A stretch of 64,000 bases of DNA from Yersinia artesiana (GCF_902726545.1 NZ_CACVAD010000012.1:1-64000), one strand, 5' to 3'; numbered from the stretch's first letter, positions 29,746 to 39,054 are shown. Notes: generated from the letters alone by a model not told the origin. Numbers and translations: made by a program.

Positions 29746-31821
29746 ATGAACAAATTTGTCAGACTAACAGCAATCGCAGGCTTGTTACTGGCGGGGGCAA
29801 GTTACGCTGCTGATACCACAACGTATCGCATCGACCAACTTCCTCAATTACACCAGGAACCAGAGCATGCAACCGTGAGTGAGCGCGTAACATCGCGCTT
29901 CACTCGCTCTCACTATCGCCAATTTGCATTGGACGATCAGTTTTCCGCCAAAATATTTGATCGCTACCTCAACATGTTGGATTACAACCACAATGTGTTG
30001 TTGGCATCAGATGTGGCCAAGTTCGCGGATAAAAAACATTCGCTGGACGATGAGTTAAAGTCAGGTCAATTAGATACGCCGTATGCGTTATTCAATTTGG
30101 CGCAAAAACGCCGTTTTGAGCGCTATCAATATGCACTGTCCGTGTTGAACCGTCCCATGGATTTTACCGGTAATGACACCATTGATATTGATCGCAGCAA
30201 AGCGCCTTGGCCGACTAGCGAAGCCGAGCTGAACAAGCTTTGGGACGCAAAAGTTAAATACGATCAGCTCAATTTGAAACTAACCGGTAAAACGGACAAA
30301 GAGATCAAAGAGACGCTGACGAAGCGCTATCAGGCAGCCATCAAACGTTTGACGCAAAGTAATAGCGAAGACGTCTTCCAACTGATTATGAATGCGTTTG
30401 CCCACGAAATTGACCCTCATACCAATTACCTGTCCCCACGTAATACCGAACAGTTCAATACCGAAATGAGCTTGTCTCTGGAAGGTATCGGTGCCGTTCT
30501 GCAAATGGATGATGATTACACATTAATCAACTCCATGGTTCCAGGTGGCCCGGCCGCGAAAAGTAAAACTATCGCGGTGGGTGATCGGGTGATCGGTGTT
30601 GGTCAAACGGGCAAACCGATGGTGGATGTTATCGGCTGGCGTCTTGACGATGTGGTCGCGCTGATTAAAGGGCCAAAGGGCAGTAAAGTGCGCTTGGAAA
30701 TTTTACCAGCCGGTAAAGGGACGAAACCTCGCACCGTGACCTTGACGCGGGAGCGTATTCGTCTGGAAGACCGCGCGGTGAAAATGTCGGTGAAAACCAT
30801 CGGCAAAGAACGTGTTGGCGTACTGGATATTCCGGGGTTCTATGTTGGCCTGACCGAAGATGTTAAGGCGCAATTACAGAAACTGGAAAAACAGAATGTT
30901 AGCAGCATTATCATTGATTTACGTAGCAATGGTGGTGGGGCGCTGACCGAAGCCGTCTCCTTGTCTGGTTTGTTTATCCCAAGTGGCCCAGTGGTTCAGG
31001 TGCGAGATAACAACGGTAAAGTGCGCGAAGACAGTGATACTGACGGTGTGGTGTATTACAAAGGCCCGCTGGTGGTCTTAGTTGACCGCTACAGCGCCTC
31101 TGCATCCGAGATTTTCGCTGCGGCAATGCAAGATTATGGCCGGGCTTTAATTGTCGGTGAGCCAACCTTCGGTAAAGGTACGGTGCAGCAGTACCGTTCA
31201 CTGAATCGTATCTACGATCAGATGTTGCGTCCTGAATGGCCGGCATTGGGTTCATTGCAATACACTATCCAGAAATTCTATCGGGTAGATGGTGGCAGTA
31301 CTCAGCGTAAAGGGGTTACCCCAGATATTGTGATGCCGACCGGTGTTGATCCGGCAGAAACCGGTGAAAGTTTCGAAGATAATGCCTTACCTTGGGACAG
31401 TATCAATGCTGCCAGTTATACCAAAGTGGGCGATTTGAAACCGCTGGAGCCTGAGTTACTCAAAACACATGCCGCCCGTATCGCCGCTGATCCGGAATTC
31501 CAGCATATTCAGCAAGATATTGAGCGTTATAAAGCTCTGAAAGATAAGAAGAACATTGTCTCTCTTAATTACGCTCAGCGTGAAAAAGAGAACCATGATG
31601 ATGATGCCACACGTCTGAATCGCTTAAATGAGCGCTTTAAACGTGAAGGTAAGAAGCTACTGAAGTCATTGGAAGATTTGCCAAAAGACTATCAGGAGCC
31701 GGACCCATATCTGGATGAAACCGTGCATATTGCATTGGATTTAGCTCATAAAGAAAAAGCGCAACCACAGGTTGACTCTCAACCGGCAGCGTCTGCTGCG
31801 CCAGCAACAGCCGCAAAATAA
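29746..31821 (+). CDS. prc: Carboxy-terminal (tail-specific) protease Prc
   Basis: Prc is a periplasmic serine protease that degrades tagged or misfolded proteins, trims FtsI and regulates murein hydrolases. The 691-residue product has a signal peptide (cut after ASYA), an N-terminal helical domain, a PDZ domain (about residues 238-330, with SLEGIGAVLQMDDDYTLINS) and an S41 catalytic core. In that core the Ser of RYSASASEIF and the Lys of TFGKGTVQQY form the Ser-Lys dyad. GGAGG precedes the chosen ATG; a longer in-frame reading from 29698 overlaps proQ. A terminator follows. Confidence 0.95.
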   Translation: MNKFVRLTAIAGLLLAGASYAADTTTYRIDQLPQLHQEPEHATVSERVTSRFTRSHYRQFALDDQFSAKIFDRYLNMLDYNHNVLLASDVAKFADKKHSLDDELKSGQLDTPYALFNLAQKRRFERYQYALSVLNRPMDFTGNDTIDIDRSKAPWPTSEAELNKLWDAKVKYDQLNLKLTGKTDKEIKETLTKRYQAAIKRLTQSNSEDVFQLIMNAFAHEIDPHTNYLSPRNTEQFNTEMSLSLEGIGAVLQMDDDYTLINSMVPGGPAAKSKTIAVGDRVIGVGQTGKPMVDVIGWRLDDVVALIKGPKGSKVRLEILPAGKGTKPRTVTLTRERIRLEDRAVKMSVKTIGKERVGVLDIPGFYVGLTEDVKAQLQKLEKQNVSSIIIDLRSNGGGALTEAVSLSGLFIPSGPVVQVRDNNGKVREDSDTDGVVYYKGPLVVLVDRYSASASEIFAAAMQDYGRALIVGEPTFGKGTVQQYRSLNRIYDQMLRPEWPALGSLQYTIQKFYRVDGGSTQRKGVTPDIVMPTGVDPAETGESFEDNALPWDSINAASYTKVGDLKPLEPELLKTHAARIAADPEFQHIQQDIERYKALKDKKNIVSLNYAQREKENHDDDATRLNRLNERFKREGKKLLKSLEDLPKDYQEPDPYLDETVHIALDLAHKEKAQPQVDSQPAASAAPATAAK

Positions 31822-31838
31822 TCTGCGGATATAGACCT

Positions 31839-31871
31839 AATCCGGGTTCTTAGAGCCCGGATTTTTTTTAC
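31839..31871 (+). terminator. Rho-independent terminator after prc
   Basis: A TCCGGG/CCCGGA stem is followed directly by an eight-T tract, 18 bases after the prc stop codon. Confidence 0.8.
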
Positions 31872-32117
31872 TTTTTTTTCATGCCACTACTGTTCGATTG
31901 GCGAAAAAACAGCTTAATATGTAATAAAAAGTATCCAAATTTGTAAAGTTATGTTGATTTCCTCTCTTAGAACTTAACAAGCCTTGAAAATTTATCAGAT
32001 GCCCATACGATCAGCATATCTCAGTAGTTATTTGGCTAAGTCATCATGTCAATTTTGGCTTAATACGATGTCGATTTAATACTGTCGTCAATTAACAGAA
32101 TAAGGAAATAAATTTTT

Positions 32118-32999
32118 ATGATGCGTATCGCTCTATTCCTACTCACCAACCTGGCGGTCATGTTGGTGTTCGGGTTGGTGCTTAGCCTGACAGGTATTCA
32201 GTCCAGCAGTGTGCAGGGGCTGATGATTATGGCCGGTCTGTTTGGTTTCGGCGGCGCATTCGTTTCGTTGCTGATGTCCAAATGGATGGCTCTTCGTTCC
32301 GTGGGTGGTGAAGTTATTGAGCAGCCGCGCAACGAAACTGAGCGCTGGTTATTGGAAACAGTACGTCGTCAGTCTCAGCAGGCAGGCATTGCTATGCCGC
32401 AAGTGGCTATCTATCAGGCTCCAGATATAAATGCTTTCGCGACCGGTGCTCGTCGTGATGCTTCATTGGTCGCTGTCAGTACCGGTTTGTTGCAGAACAT
32501 GAGCCGTGATGAAGCAGAGGCAGTTATTGCCCATGAAATTAGCCATGTGGCGAATGGTGATATGGTCACCATGACTTTGATTCAAGGTATCGTGAATACC
32601 TTCGTTATCTTCATTTCACGTTTGATTGCTCAGGTTGCCGCCGGCTTCTTGTCGGGTGATCGTGATAATGAAGGGAGCAGTTCAGGTAACCCAATGGTTT
32701 ACTTTGCGGTTTCAATGGTATTGGAGCTGGTGTTCGGTATTCTTGCGAGCATTATTACCATGTGGTTCTCGCGTCATCGTGAATTCCATGCCGATGCCGG
32801 TTCAGCAAGATTGGTTGGGCGTGAGAAGATGATTGCTGCATTGCAGCGGCTGAAAACCAGCTATGAACCACAGGAAGCCGGTAGCATGATGGCTTTCTGC
32901 ATTAACGGTAAATCTAAATCATTCAGCGAGCTGTTTATGTCCCACCCGCCGCTGGACAAACGTATTGAAGCTTTGCGTTCTGGTGAATACCTGAAATAA
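32118..32999 (+). CDS. htpX: Heat-shock membrane metalloprotease HtpX
   Basis: HtpX is an inner-membrane zinc protease that removes damaged membrane proteins; in E. coli it belongs to the Cpx envelope stress response. The 293-residue protein matches the recalled E. coli sequence nearly throughout. Two N-terminal membrane helices, the zinc motif HEISH (in [15 protein letters not shown], about residue 140), two more helices and a downstream zinc-ligand Glu region ([15 protein letters not shown]) are all present. AAGGAAAT lies upstream of the ATG. The 295-base upstream gap could hold a CpxR site but I found no clear one. Confidence 0.96.
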   Translation: MMRIALFLLTNLAVMLVFGLVLSLTGIQSSSVQGLMIMAGLFGFGGAFVSLLMSKWMALRSVGGEVIEQPRNETERWLLETVRRQSQQAGIAMPQVAIYQAPDINAFATGARRDASLVAVSTGLLQNMSRDEAEAVIAHEISHVANGDMVTMTLIQGIVNTFVIFISRLIAQVAAGFLSGDRDNEGSSSGNPMVYFAVSMVLELVFGILASIITMWFSRHREFHADAGSARLVGREKMIAALQRLKTSYEPQEAGSMMAFCINGKSKSFSELFMSHPPLDKRIEALRSGEYLK

Positions 33000-33018
33000 C
33001 CGCTATTGATATTAAATA

Positions 33019-33046
33019 AAAACCCCGCTATCTGGCGGGGTTTTGC
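33019..33046. terminator. Bidirectional terminator between htpX and the lipoprotein gene
   Basis: A perfect AAAACCCCGC/GCGGGGTTTT stem with a 6-base loop lies between two converging genes and has A/T runs on both sides. Confidence 0.85.
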
Positions 33047-33052
33047 TTTGTG

Positions 33053-33481
33053 CTAAACCTTCGTTAAATAGCCAACAAATTGGTTTTCACGCAGCAACGC
33101 CACCTTACCAGATGTATAGAAGATAACGGTCAATAAACCTTGTGAATAGACCTTGGCCTTGGGTTCATCTTCAATCAAAGCCGCAGGTTTCCCAGCGACA
33201 GTGACAATACCTAAAGAATCGCGCTTAACATCGACGCCATAACCGCTGTAATGTTGGTTCGCCTTTTTGGCTGCTTGAGCGAACTGTACAGCATGCGCCG
33301 CATTCTGTAATGCCTGGGTTTCAGCCGCGGCATTGATGGTGTTGGTGCGGTTTTGTTCGCTAATATAGCAAGCATCCCGAGACACACCTTGCGCTTCACA
33401 GGCGGCAATTCTCTCGGCCTGTGAGCTGCAACCTGCCAACAGGATAGCGATAACACCAGCGAGTAGGGTTTTATACATCAT
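33053..33481 (-). CDS. Putative lipoprotein downstream of a trimeric autotransporter
   Basis: This 142-residue protein has a clear lipoprotein signal (MMYKTLLAGVIAILLAGC, lipobox LAGC). A predicted long helical segment rich in Ala and Gln follows (about residues 50-85), then a short beta-rich C-terminal domain. The start ATGATGA overlaps the stop of the 49-residue gene upstream, a sign of translational coupling. I do not recognise the family. The arrangement recalls SadA-SadB, where a lipoprotein assists a trimeric autotransporter. That link is inference only. Confidence 0.72.
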   Translation of the reverse strand: MMYKTLLAGVIAILLAGCSSQAERIAACEAQGVSRDACYISEQNRTNTINAAAETQALQNAAHAVQFAQAAKKANQHYSGYGVDVKRDSLGIVTVAGKPAALIEDEPKAKVYSQGLLTVIFYTSGKVALLRENQFVGYLTKV

Positions 33482-33627
33482 TTTTGGGCTTCCCAATTGT
33501 GACTTAATACGGCGACGGATGAGCCGACGACTTTCATAACGTCAGAAAATTGATTTATCGAGGCAGCGACAAATATTGCTGCTGCCAGCAAACACGCTTG
33601 CAGGAAAATAATAATATTCAGTTTCAT
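33478..33627 (-). CDS. Small 49-residue membrane protein
   Basis: The ATG at 33627 lies five bases beyond the stop of the trimeric autotransporter gene and starts a 49-codon ORF. The product MKLNIIIFLQACLLAAAIFVA... has one N-terminal membrane helix (or uncleaved signal) and a short polar tail ending HNWEAQK. Its stop overlaps the start of the lipoprotein gene. Tight packing between two genes supports it as real. Function is unknown. Confidence 0.6.
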   Translation of the reverse strand: MKLNIIIFLQACLLAAAIFVAASINQFSDVMKVVGSSVAVLSHNWEAQK

Positions 33628-33631
33628 TTCA

Positions 33632-34361
33632 TTACCAGCCATAAGAGGTACCTGCACCCCAGCCAAAGTTATGCTGTGTGTCATTACTTACCGTGAGTTT
33701 GACTATAGTATTTTGAGTGGCGTGGAAAGATGCGCCTACCGCTAGTGCATTTTCTGAGCCATAACCTCCAATCCCTGCGCCCAGCGCGAATTGCTGAGAT
33801 TCCTGTACTTGTGGGATATTCGCCATCGCTGCTACCCCAGCAATACCTGCATCTGAGCGTGATTGATTGTTATCGACTTCGGATTTCAGATTGGCAAATT
33901 CCTGGTTGCCCTGACTTGCCAAAGTGCTAATACGCGCATCTTGAGTGCTTAGGCGTTGAGTATTCTGAGATACTGCGGTGGTATTCTTTTGTACGGCAAC
34001 GTCATTGTGATGGTCAGTGCCATTTAAACCCGCAGCCCCTGTAGCGCCTACAGCCCCGTCTTTACCGTTGGCTCCATTCTGTCCATCTTTGCCATCAGCG
34101 CCGTCTTTACCATTTGTGCCATCTTTCCCATCTATTGGCTTGGGTTCATCTTCCAGCAGTTGAATACGTCCTGCATTATCATTGGCCAGAGTATTGGTTT
34201 TGTCTGCCAGCTCCAGAACCTCTTTAATGTTACCAACGACACTTACCCCCCATTCATGATTATAGCCAGGTACATCTTCGGGGGGCGGGTAGTGTGGCAT
34301 CAACAGTAGTGCTGAATATTGAACCAAGAGCAATAATCACCGCTAATTTAGAACGCTTCAT
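33632..34361 (-). pseudogene. Collagen-like, YadA-anchored trimeric autotransporter, frameshifted at a G6 tract
   Basis: Reconstructed by removing one base, this is a 242-residue trimeric autotransporter. It would have a signal peptide (MKRSKLAVIIALGSIFSTTVDA), a short head, a collagen-like Gly-x-y stretch (about residues 77-114, GKDG repeats), a coiled-coil stalk and a C-terminal YadA-type membrane anchor ending TSYGW. As sequenced, the signal peptide frame (start 34361) stops at 34260, and the body is open only in another frame (33632-34333). The frames meet at the six-G run 34280-34285 (C6 on the coding strand). It could be a true mutation, an off-phase of a slipping tract, or a sequence error. 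Two small genes follow in tight array. Confidence 0.75.
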
Positions 34362-34694
34362 ATCGTTAAGTTTTTCTCTAAAATTAAGAATCTATTTTTG
34401 ATTCTATTGGACACAAAAAATGTTGCCTTTAATAAAAAATACGTACTAAAAAGTAGATTTGCAATAAAAATATGTGACTTATTTCACGATTAACAATATG
34501 TTCACGGCGAAAATTGGTTTCTATCAGAATCATTAAAATTAATATATAGAACTCACAAATGCGATCTATAGTTATTTAAGTCGTTTCCATTTGAATTGTA
34601 TGAGGATATTTCGGTTTCCATCAGCAACAGTTTGCGCTGTTCCCGTTCCGGAAGGTACAATAAGGACCATTCTTTGTTGCGGAATTGTGTTTCT
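34362..34694. promoter_or_regulatory. AT-rich divergent intergenic region
   Basis: This 333-base stretch lies between the trimeric autotransporter gene (minus) and an HTH regulator (plus). It is very AT-rich with no ORF I trust. Both promoters must lie here, and the base composition would suit H-NS silencing. No clear operator is visible. Confidence 0.4.
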
Positions 34695-35096
34695 ATGAGT
34701 GACGGATTAAGAGATAAACTGAAAAAACTCAGGTTAGGTAAGACTGAAAATAATGGGGTAAAACCGTTTGTTCAAGCTTACCAGTCTCTTGGTTTGCAAA
34801 AAGAAACTGAGCTGGCTGATTTGATGGCCGCTAATCGCTCAACCATCAATAAGTATCTTAACGATAAAGTCTCTGTGCCCGCCTCAGCGGTGACTCTCGC
34901 CGCTTTGCTAAGATATCTGCAGATAAGAGATAAGCGCCTTTATCAAGAGTGGGAAGTTATTACCAGTTACATGAAAGGCCGGGCTAAAAGAGGTGGGGAT
35001 GAGACAACCCTGATCGATTTTATTAGTGACTCGGCATTACTGGAATCCATTCTGCGCATTGCCAAAGATGAAGGGCGAATTGATGACCCTAAATGA
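34695..35096 (+). CDS. HTH transcriptional regulator next to the surface-protein cluster
   Basis: This 133-residue protein begins MSDGLRDKLKKLRLG. It contains a helix-turn-helix (about residues 30-65: QKETELADLMAANRSTINKYL), an Xre/CI-repressor type arrangement, followed by a helical C-terminal region. The ATG at 34695 has only a weak ribosome binding site; a TTG at 34596 would add 33 residues of unlikely sequence. Divergent orientation from the trimeric autotransporter gene suggests local regulation, which is inference. Confidence 0.65.
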   Translation: MSDGLRDKLKKLRLGKTENNGVKPFVQAYQSLGLQKETELADLMAANRSTINKYLNDKVSVPASAVTLAALLRYLQIRDKRLYQEWEVITSYMKGRAKRGGDETTLIDFISDSALLESILRIAKDEGRIDDPK

Positions 35097-35120
35097 TAAT
35101 AGGGCCATCAATTATTCAAG

Positions 35121-36488
35121 TTAACTGCGCTTTTGACTGACGCGCAGTAAGCTGACCAGCGCCGCGATGCTGGCGAAACAGCCCGCAAGTATCAGCGATG
35201 CATGCGTTCCATTGGTGGCAAACAGATTAAACATTAGGGAAACCAATGCTGCGCCTGAGGTTTGCCCCAATAGCCGCGCAGTGCCCAGCATACCGCTGGC
35301 ACCGCCGCTGCGTTGCGCTGGAGCGGCAGAAATAATCGTATGGTTATTCGGCGCTTGAAATAGGCCGAAACCCGCACCACACAGCACCATGCGCCAGATA
35401 ATATCTAAATCAGTGGGGTTGGCAGGTAATGTGGCTAACAGGAATAGCCCACTGGCAAACACCGCTAAACCTATCCCTCCCAGTAATCCGGCATGGTAGC
35501 GCTCAACCAATCGGCCAGCGATAGGTGCTACCACCATGGTGGCGAGTGGCCATGGGGTTAAAAGCAACCCGGTAGCTACCTCATCACGGCCCAAAACTGT
35601 CTGTAGGAAGAAGGGCAGTGAAACCATTGCCAGCATTTGGGCGGCAAAGGAACAGATTGATGTTCCGATCGACAAGGCAAAAATAGGAATACGCAGTAAA
35701 TCGACTGGCAGTAGTGGGAAAGGCTGGCTAAGTTGGCGACGCACAAAGAAAAAGCCGATGACCAGCAATGCTATCACTTCAGCGGCAATCAGTGTTGGGC
35801 TTTGCTCTTGAGCAAAACCACTGATGGCGGTTATCAGTAAACCAAATGTCAGTGCATTCATAATGCAACTGGTGATATCGAAACGGTTACCGTTGCTCTT
35901 CATATTGTTGGCTGGCAAGAACTTCATGCCCAGCCCCCAGGCAACCAGGCCTATCGGCACGTTAATGGCAAAGAGCCACTGCCAGGATGCCACTGACAAT
36001 ACTGCTGCTGCTATGGTTGGCCCGGCGGCGGCAGAGACGGCCACAATCAATGCATTAATCCCGATACCGCGACCTAACTGTGCTTTGGGGTAAATAATTC
36101 GAATCAGGGCGGTATTGACACTCATCAAGGCGGCGGCACCTAACCCTTGCAGCACGCGCGCAAAAGTCAGTGTCCATAAGGAATCGGACAGGGCGCAAAA
36201 CAGCGATGTCACACTAAAGACCAGCAAACCGGCCTGATAAACCCGTCGATAGCCAATGATGTCACCCAGTGACGCCATCGAAAGCAAAGACACGGTAATG
36301 GCCAACTGATAAGCATTGACTACCCAAATGGAAGTGGCTGGGCTGGCATTCAGGTCACGGGCAATGGTCGGTAATGCGACGTTGGCGATAGTGCCATCCA
36401 GCACCGCTATCATAATACCTAAAGCAATAACGACAACTGCGGCATAGCGCTGTGGAACCGGCATTCCATCGGTGGCGGCTGGGGTCAT
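35121..36488 (-). CDS. yebQ: MFS transporter YebQ (DHA2 family)
   Basis: This 455-residue inner-membrane protein with about 14 helices matches E. coli YebQ as I recall it along its length (for example AVLDGTIANVALPTIARDL and QAPNNHTIISAAPAQRSGGASGM in two halves). Motif C is present (VAVSAAAGPTIAAAVL). It is a probable proton-driven drug exporter. In E. coli yebQ is also next to kdgR; here ogl lies between them. The start has no clear Shine-Dalgarno. Confidence 0.9.
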   Translation of the reverse strand: MTPAATDGMPVPQRYAAVVVIALGIMIAVLDGTIANVALPTIARDLNASPATSIWVVNAYQLAITVSLLSMASLGDIIGYRRVYQAGLLVFSVTSLFCALSDSLWTLTFARVLQGLGAAALMSVNTALIRIIYPKAQLGRGIGINALIVAVSAAAGPTIAAAVLSVASWQWLFAINVPIGLVAWGLGMKFLPANNMKSNGNRFDITSCIMNALTFGLLITAISGFAQEQSPTLIAAEVIALLVIGFFFVRRQLSQPFPLLPVDLLRIPIFALSIGTSICSFAAQMLAMVSLPFFLQTVLGRDEVATGLLLTPWPLATMVVAPIAGRLVERYHAGLLGGIGLAVFASGLFLLATLPANPTDLDIIWRMVLCGAGFGLFQAPNNHTIISAAPAQRSGGASGMLGTARLLGQTSGAALVSLMFNLFATNGTHASLILAGCFASIAALVSLLRVSQKRS

Positions 36489-36822
36489 AGGTTTTATCTG
36501 TAGAAATAATAAGGTAGGTGAATCTTTCTATGCTAACGACTATTGTGCTTGAATGCATCATCGGCAACAGGGTTATTTGTAAAAGGCCACTTTTACCGCA
36601 ATGCAATGGTTAAAATCGAGAGGGGATTAAAAATTAGTCAGAAATTTCCTTTGCAAGGCAGATTAACAGCCTGATAAAGCCAGTAATTTGTGAGAATCAG
36701 TAAAAACAGAACCGCGATCACGGAAAAATGAAACATCGTTTCTATAATGTGAGATAGTATTAGCCGAACAGGTTCTCCTGCGGGCAAATTTTAATTCTCT
36801 GATGATTTTAAGGACTTTCCGG
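36489..36822. promoter_or_regulatory. Divergent yebQ/ogl intergenic region
   Basis: These 334 bases hold the promoters of yebQ and ogl, with a KdgR operator on the ogl side (given separately). No small gene is supported. Confidence 0.5.
36724..36748. promoter_or_regulatory. KdgR operator upstream of ogl
   Basis: AAAAATGAAACATCGTTTC with an AT-rich right flank matches the KdgR box pattern (AATGAAAC-N-GTTTCATT type). It lies about 75 bases before the ogl start, where KdgR repression is known in Dickeya and Pectobacterium. Confidence 0.75.
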
Positions 36823-37989
36823 ATGGCTAAAGGTAAACAAATCCCCCTGACATTTGATACTTATCAGGATGCCTCTACCGGTGCACAAGTGACACGGCTA
36901 ACGCCTCCTGATGTGACTTGCCACCGTAACTATTTCTATCAAAAGTGTTTCACCCGTGATGGTAGTAAGTTGTTGTTCGGCGGTGCTTTTGATGGCCCGT
37001 GGAACTACTACTTGCTGGATCTTAACACTCAGGTGGCAACCCAACTGACAGAAGGGCGCGGCGACAATACCTTTGGTGGTTTCTTATCACCGGATGACGA
37101 TGCGTTGTTCTATGTTAAAGATGGCCGCAATTTGATGCGCGTTGACCTTGCTACATTGGAAGAAAATGTGGTTTATCAGGTGCCAGAAGAGTGGGTCGGT
37201 TACGGCACTTGGGTGGCTAATTCAGATTGCACTAAGCTGGTCGGTATCGAGATTAAACGTGAAGATTGGCAGCCACTGACCGATTGGAAGAAATTCCATG
37301 AGTTCTATTTCACCAAACCCTGCTGCCGCTTGATGCGTGTTGATCTTAAAACCGGCGAATCGACGGTCATTCTGCAAGAAAATCAATGGCTCGGTCACCC
37401 AATTTACCGTCCTTACGATGACAGCACTGTCGCGTTCTGCCATGAAGGGCCACACGATCTGGTTGATGCTCGCATGTGGCTAATCAATGAAGATGGCACG
37501 AATATGCGTAAGGTGAAAACCCATGCTGAAGGCGAAAGCTGTACCCATGAGTTCTGGGTGCCAGATGGTTCGGCTCTGGTGTATGTTTCCTACTTAAAAG
37601 GTAGCCCAGACCGCTTTATCTACAGTGCTGATCCAGAGACATTGGAAAATCGTCAACTGACCTCAATGCCAGCATGTTCGCATCTGATGAGCAACTATGA
37701 TGGTTCGTTGATGGTGGGTGATGGTTCTGATGCGCCGGTAGATGTACAAGACGATAGCGGTTATAAGATTGAAAATGATCCTTTCCTGTATGTTTTCAAT
37801 ATGAAGAATGGCACTCAGCATCGCGTTGCACGCCACGACACTTCATGGAAGGTGTTTGAAGGTGACCGCCAGGTAACACATCCACATCCATCCTTTACAC
37901 CCGATGATAAGCAAATCCTCTTTACCTCTGATGTTCACGGTAAACCCGCACTATATTTAGCCACATTGCCTGAATCAGTTTGGAAATAG
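36823..37989 (+). CDS. ogl: Oligogalacturonide lyase Ogl
   Basis: Ogl (family PL22) cleaves short saturated and unsaturated oligogalacturonides in the cytoplasm into monomers. The 388-residue protein has no signal peptide and a repetitive beta-propeller pattern (LLFGGAFDGPWNYYLLDLNT, FLSPDDDALFYVKDGRNLMRVDL). Conserved His residues appear in TCHRNYFYQKC, FCHEGPHDLVD, SCTHEFWVPDG and HPHPSFTPDD; these include the Mn2+ ligands of the family. The ATG at 36823 follows AAGGA and gives the Dickeya Ogl length. Repression by KdgR is expected. It has its own terminator. Confidence 0.94.
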   Translation: MAKGKQIPLTFDTYQDASTGAQVTRLTPPDVTCHRNYFYQKCFTRDGSKLLFGGAFDGPWNYYLLDLNTQVATQLTEGRGDNTFGGFLSPDDDALFYVKDGRNLMRVDLATLEENVVYQVPEEWVGYGTWVANSDCTKLVGIEIKREDWQPLTDWKKFHEFYFTKPCCRLMRVDLKTGESTVILQENQWLGHPIYRPYDDSTVAFCHEGPHDLVDARMWLINEDGTNMRKVKTHAEGESCTHEFWVPDGSALVYVSYLKGSPDRFIYSADPETLENRQLTSMPACSHLMSNYDGSLMVGDGSDAPVDVQDDSGYKIENDPFLYVFNMKNGTQHRVARHDTSWKVFEGDRQVTHPHPSFTPDDKQILFTSDVHGKPALYLATLPESVWK

Positions 37990-38002
37990 TTGAATTTTGC
38001 AC

Positions 38003-38031
38003 TAGCCTCTTTCTTGGAAAGAGGCTAATTT
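38003..38031 (+). terminator. Terminator after ogl
   Basis: A perfect 11-bp TAGCCTCTTTC/GAAAGAGGCTA hairpin lies 13 bases after the stop, with only a short T-rich tail. Confidence 0.7.
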
Positions 38032-38120
38032 GCTGTCTGCAAGGCTTTTATCCGATTATTCACATTGGTTTATTGCACAGTCTCGCGACTTCCCTTTATA
38101 ATAAAACCACTGTTCTATTT

Positions 38121-38146
38121 TTTTTAAAACAAATTGTTTTATAAAA
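38121..38146. promoter_or_regulatory. KdgR-like operator upstream of kdgR
   Basis: The palindrome AAAACAAATTGTTTTAT with T-rich and A-rich flanks resembles a KdgR box and lies about 35 bases before the kdgR start. Autoregulation would follow, but the match is weaker than at the other sites. Confidence 0.5.
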
Positions 38147-38175
38147 CACAGAAAACTGAGTAGGGTAACCAAAAA

Positions 38176-38967
38176 ATGGCTATTGCAGATTTAGATAAAC
38201 AGCCCGACTCTGTTTCGTCGGTTCTGAAAGTTTTTGGCATCTTACAAGCATTGGGTGAAGAACGGGAAATAGGTATTACCGAACTTTCTCAACGTGTAAT
38301 GATGCCTAAGAGTACAGTGTACCGCTTCCTACAGACCATGAAATCCTTGGGCTATGTTGCACAGGAAGGCGAATCAGAGAAATACTCCCTCACTCTGAAG
38401 TTATTTGAGTTAGGGGCGAAAGCATTACAAAACGTCGATTTGATCCGTAGCGCTGATATACAAATGCGTGAGTTATCCAATGAAACTCGTGAAACTATTC
38501 ACTTGGGTGCGTTGGATGAAGATAGCATTGTTTATATCCATAAAATCGATTCTATGTATAACCTACGGATGCATTCCCGTATTGGCCGTCGTAATCCTCT
38601 GCACAGCACCGCCATTGGTAAAGTGCTGTTGGCATGGCGTGACCGTGGTGAAGTAGAAGAGATCTTGTCTCATATCGAATTTACCCGTAGCACTAAGCAT
38701 ACGCTGGATAGCGCGGCAGCACTGTTGCCGGTGTTGGACCAGGTGCGTGAGCAAGGCTTCGGCGAAGATGTTGAAGAACAAGAAGAAGGTTTACGCTGTA
38801 TCGCTGTGCCTGTTTTCGATCGTTTTGGTGTCGTCATTGCCGGTTTAAGTATTTCATATCCGACATTGCGTTTCTCTGAAGATAGCAAAAGCGATATTGT
38901 GAAGTCTTTACATCGTGCAGCGCGCAATATTTCAGAGCAGATGGGTTATCGCGATTATCCTTTCTGA
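38176..38967 (+). CDS. kdgR: IclR-family repressor KdgR
   Basis: KdgR represses pectin and hexuronate catabolic genes and is released by 2-keto-3-deoxygluconate. The 263-residue protein has the IclR winged HTH (about residues 15-75: VSSVLKVFGILQAL, ELSQRVMMPKSTVYRFLQTM). A GAF-like effector domain follows with SRIGRRNPLHSTAIGKVLLAW and the conserved EEGLRCIAVPVFDRFG. It matches the recalled enterobacterial KdgR closely. Five candidate operators are in this window. A strong terminator follows. Confidence 0.95.
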   Translation: MAIADLDKQPDSVSSVLKVFGILQALGEEREIGITELSQRVMMPKSTVYRFLQTMKSLGYVAQEGESEKYSLTLKLFELGAKALQNVDLIRSADIQMRELSNETRETIHLGALDEDSIVYIHKIDSMYNLRMHSRIGRRNPLHSTAIGKVLLAWRDRGEVEEILSHIEFTRSTKHTLDSAAALLPVLDQVREQGFGEDVEEQEEGLRCIAVPVFDRFGVVIAGLSISYPTLRFSEDSKSDIVKSLHRAARNISEQMGYRDYPF

Positions 38968-39054
38968 GGGATCTTTCCACTAGAGTAAATACTGTATAAT
39001 TATTGGATATTTTTAATCAGCTGTTAATTATAACTATTTATTCCTTCCCATCCC

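Noticed and set aside
34025-34140. Periodic repeat seen around 34.0-34.1 kb, first considered a DNA repeat array
   Set aside because: The periodicity follows from the Gly-x-y collagen-like coding repeats; unit lengths and sequences vary and there are no spacers, so it is neither CRISPR nor a satellite.
34596-34694. TTG-initiated extension of the HTH gene
   Set aside because: Unlikely start codon and a Cys/Arg/Ser-rich segment unlike the rest of the protein, although the chosen ATG has only a weak ribosome binding site.
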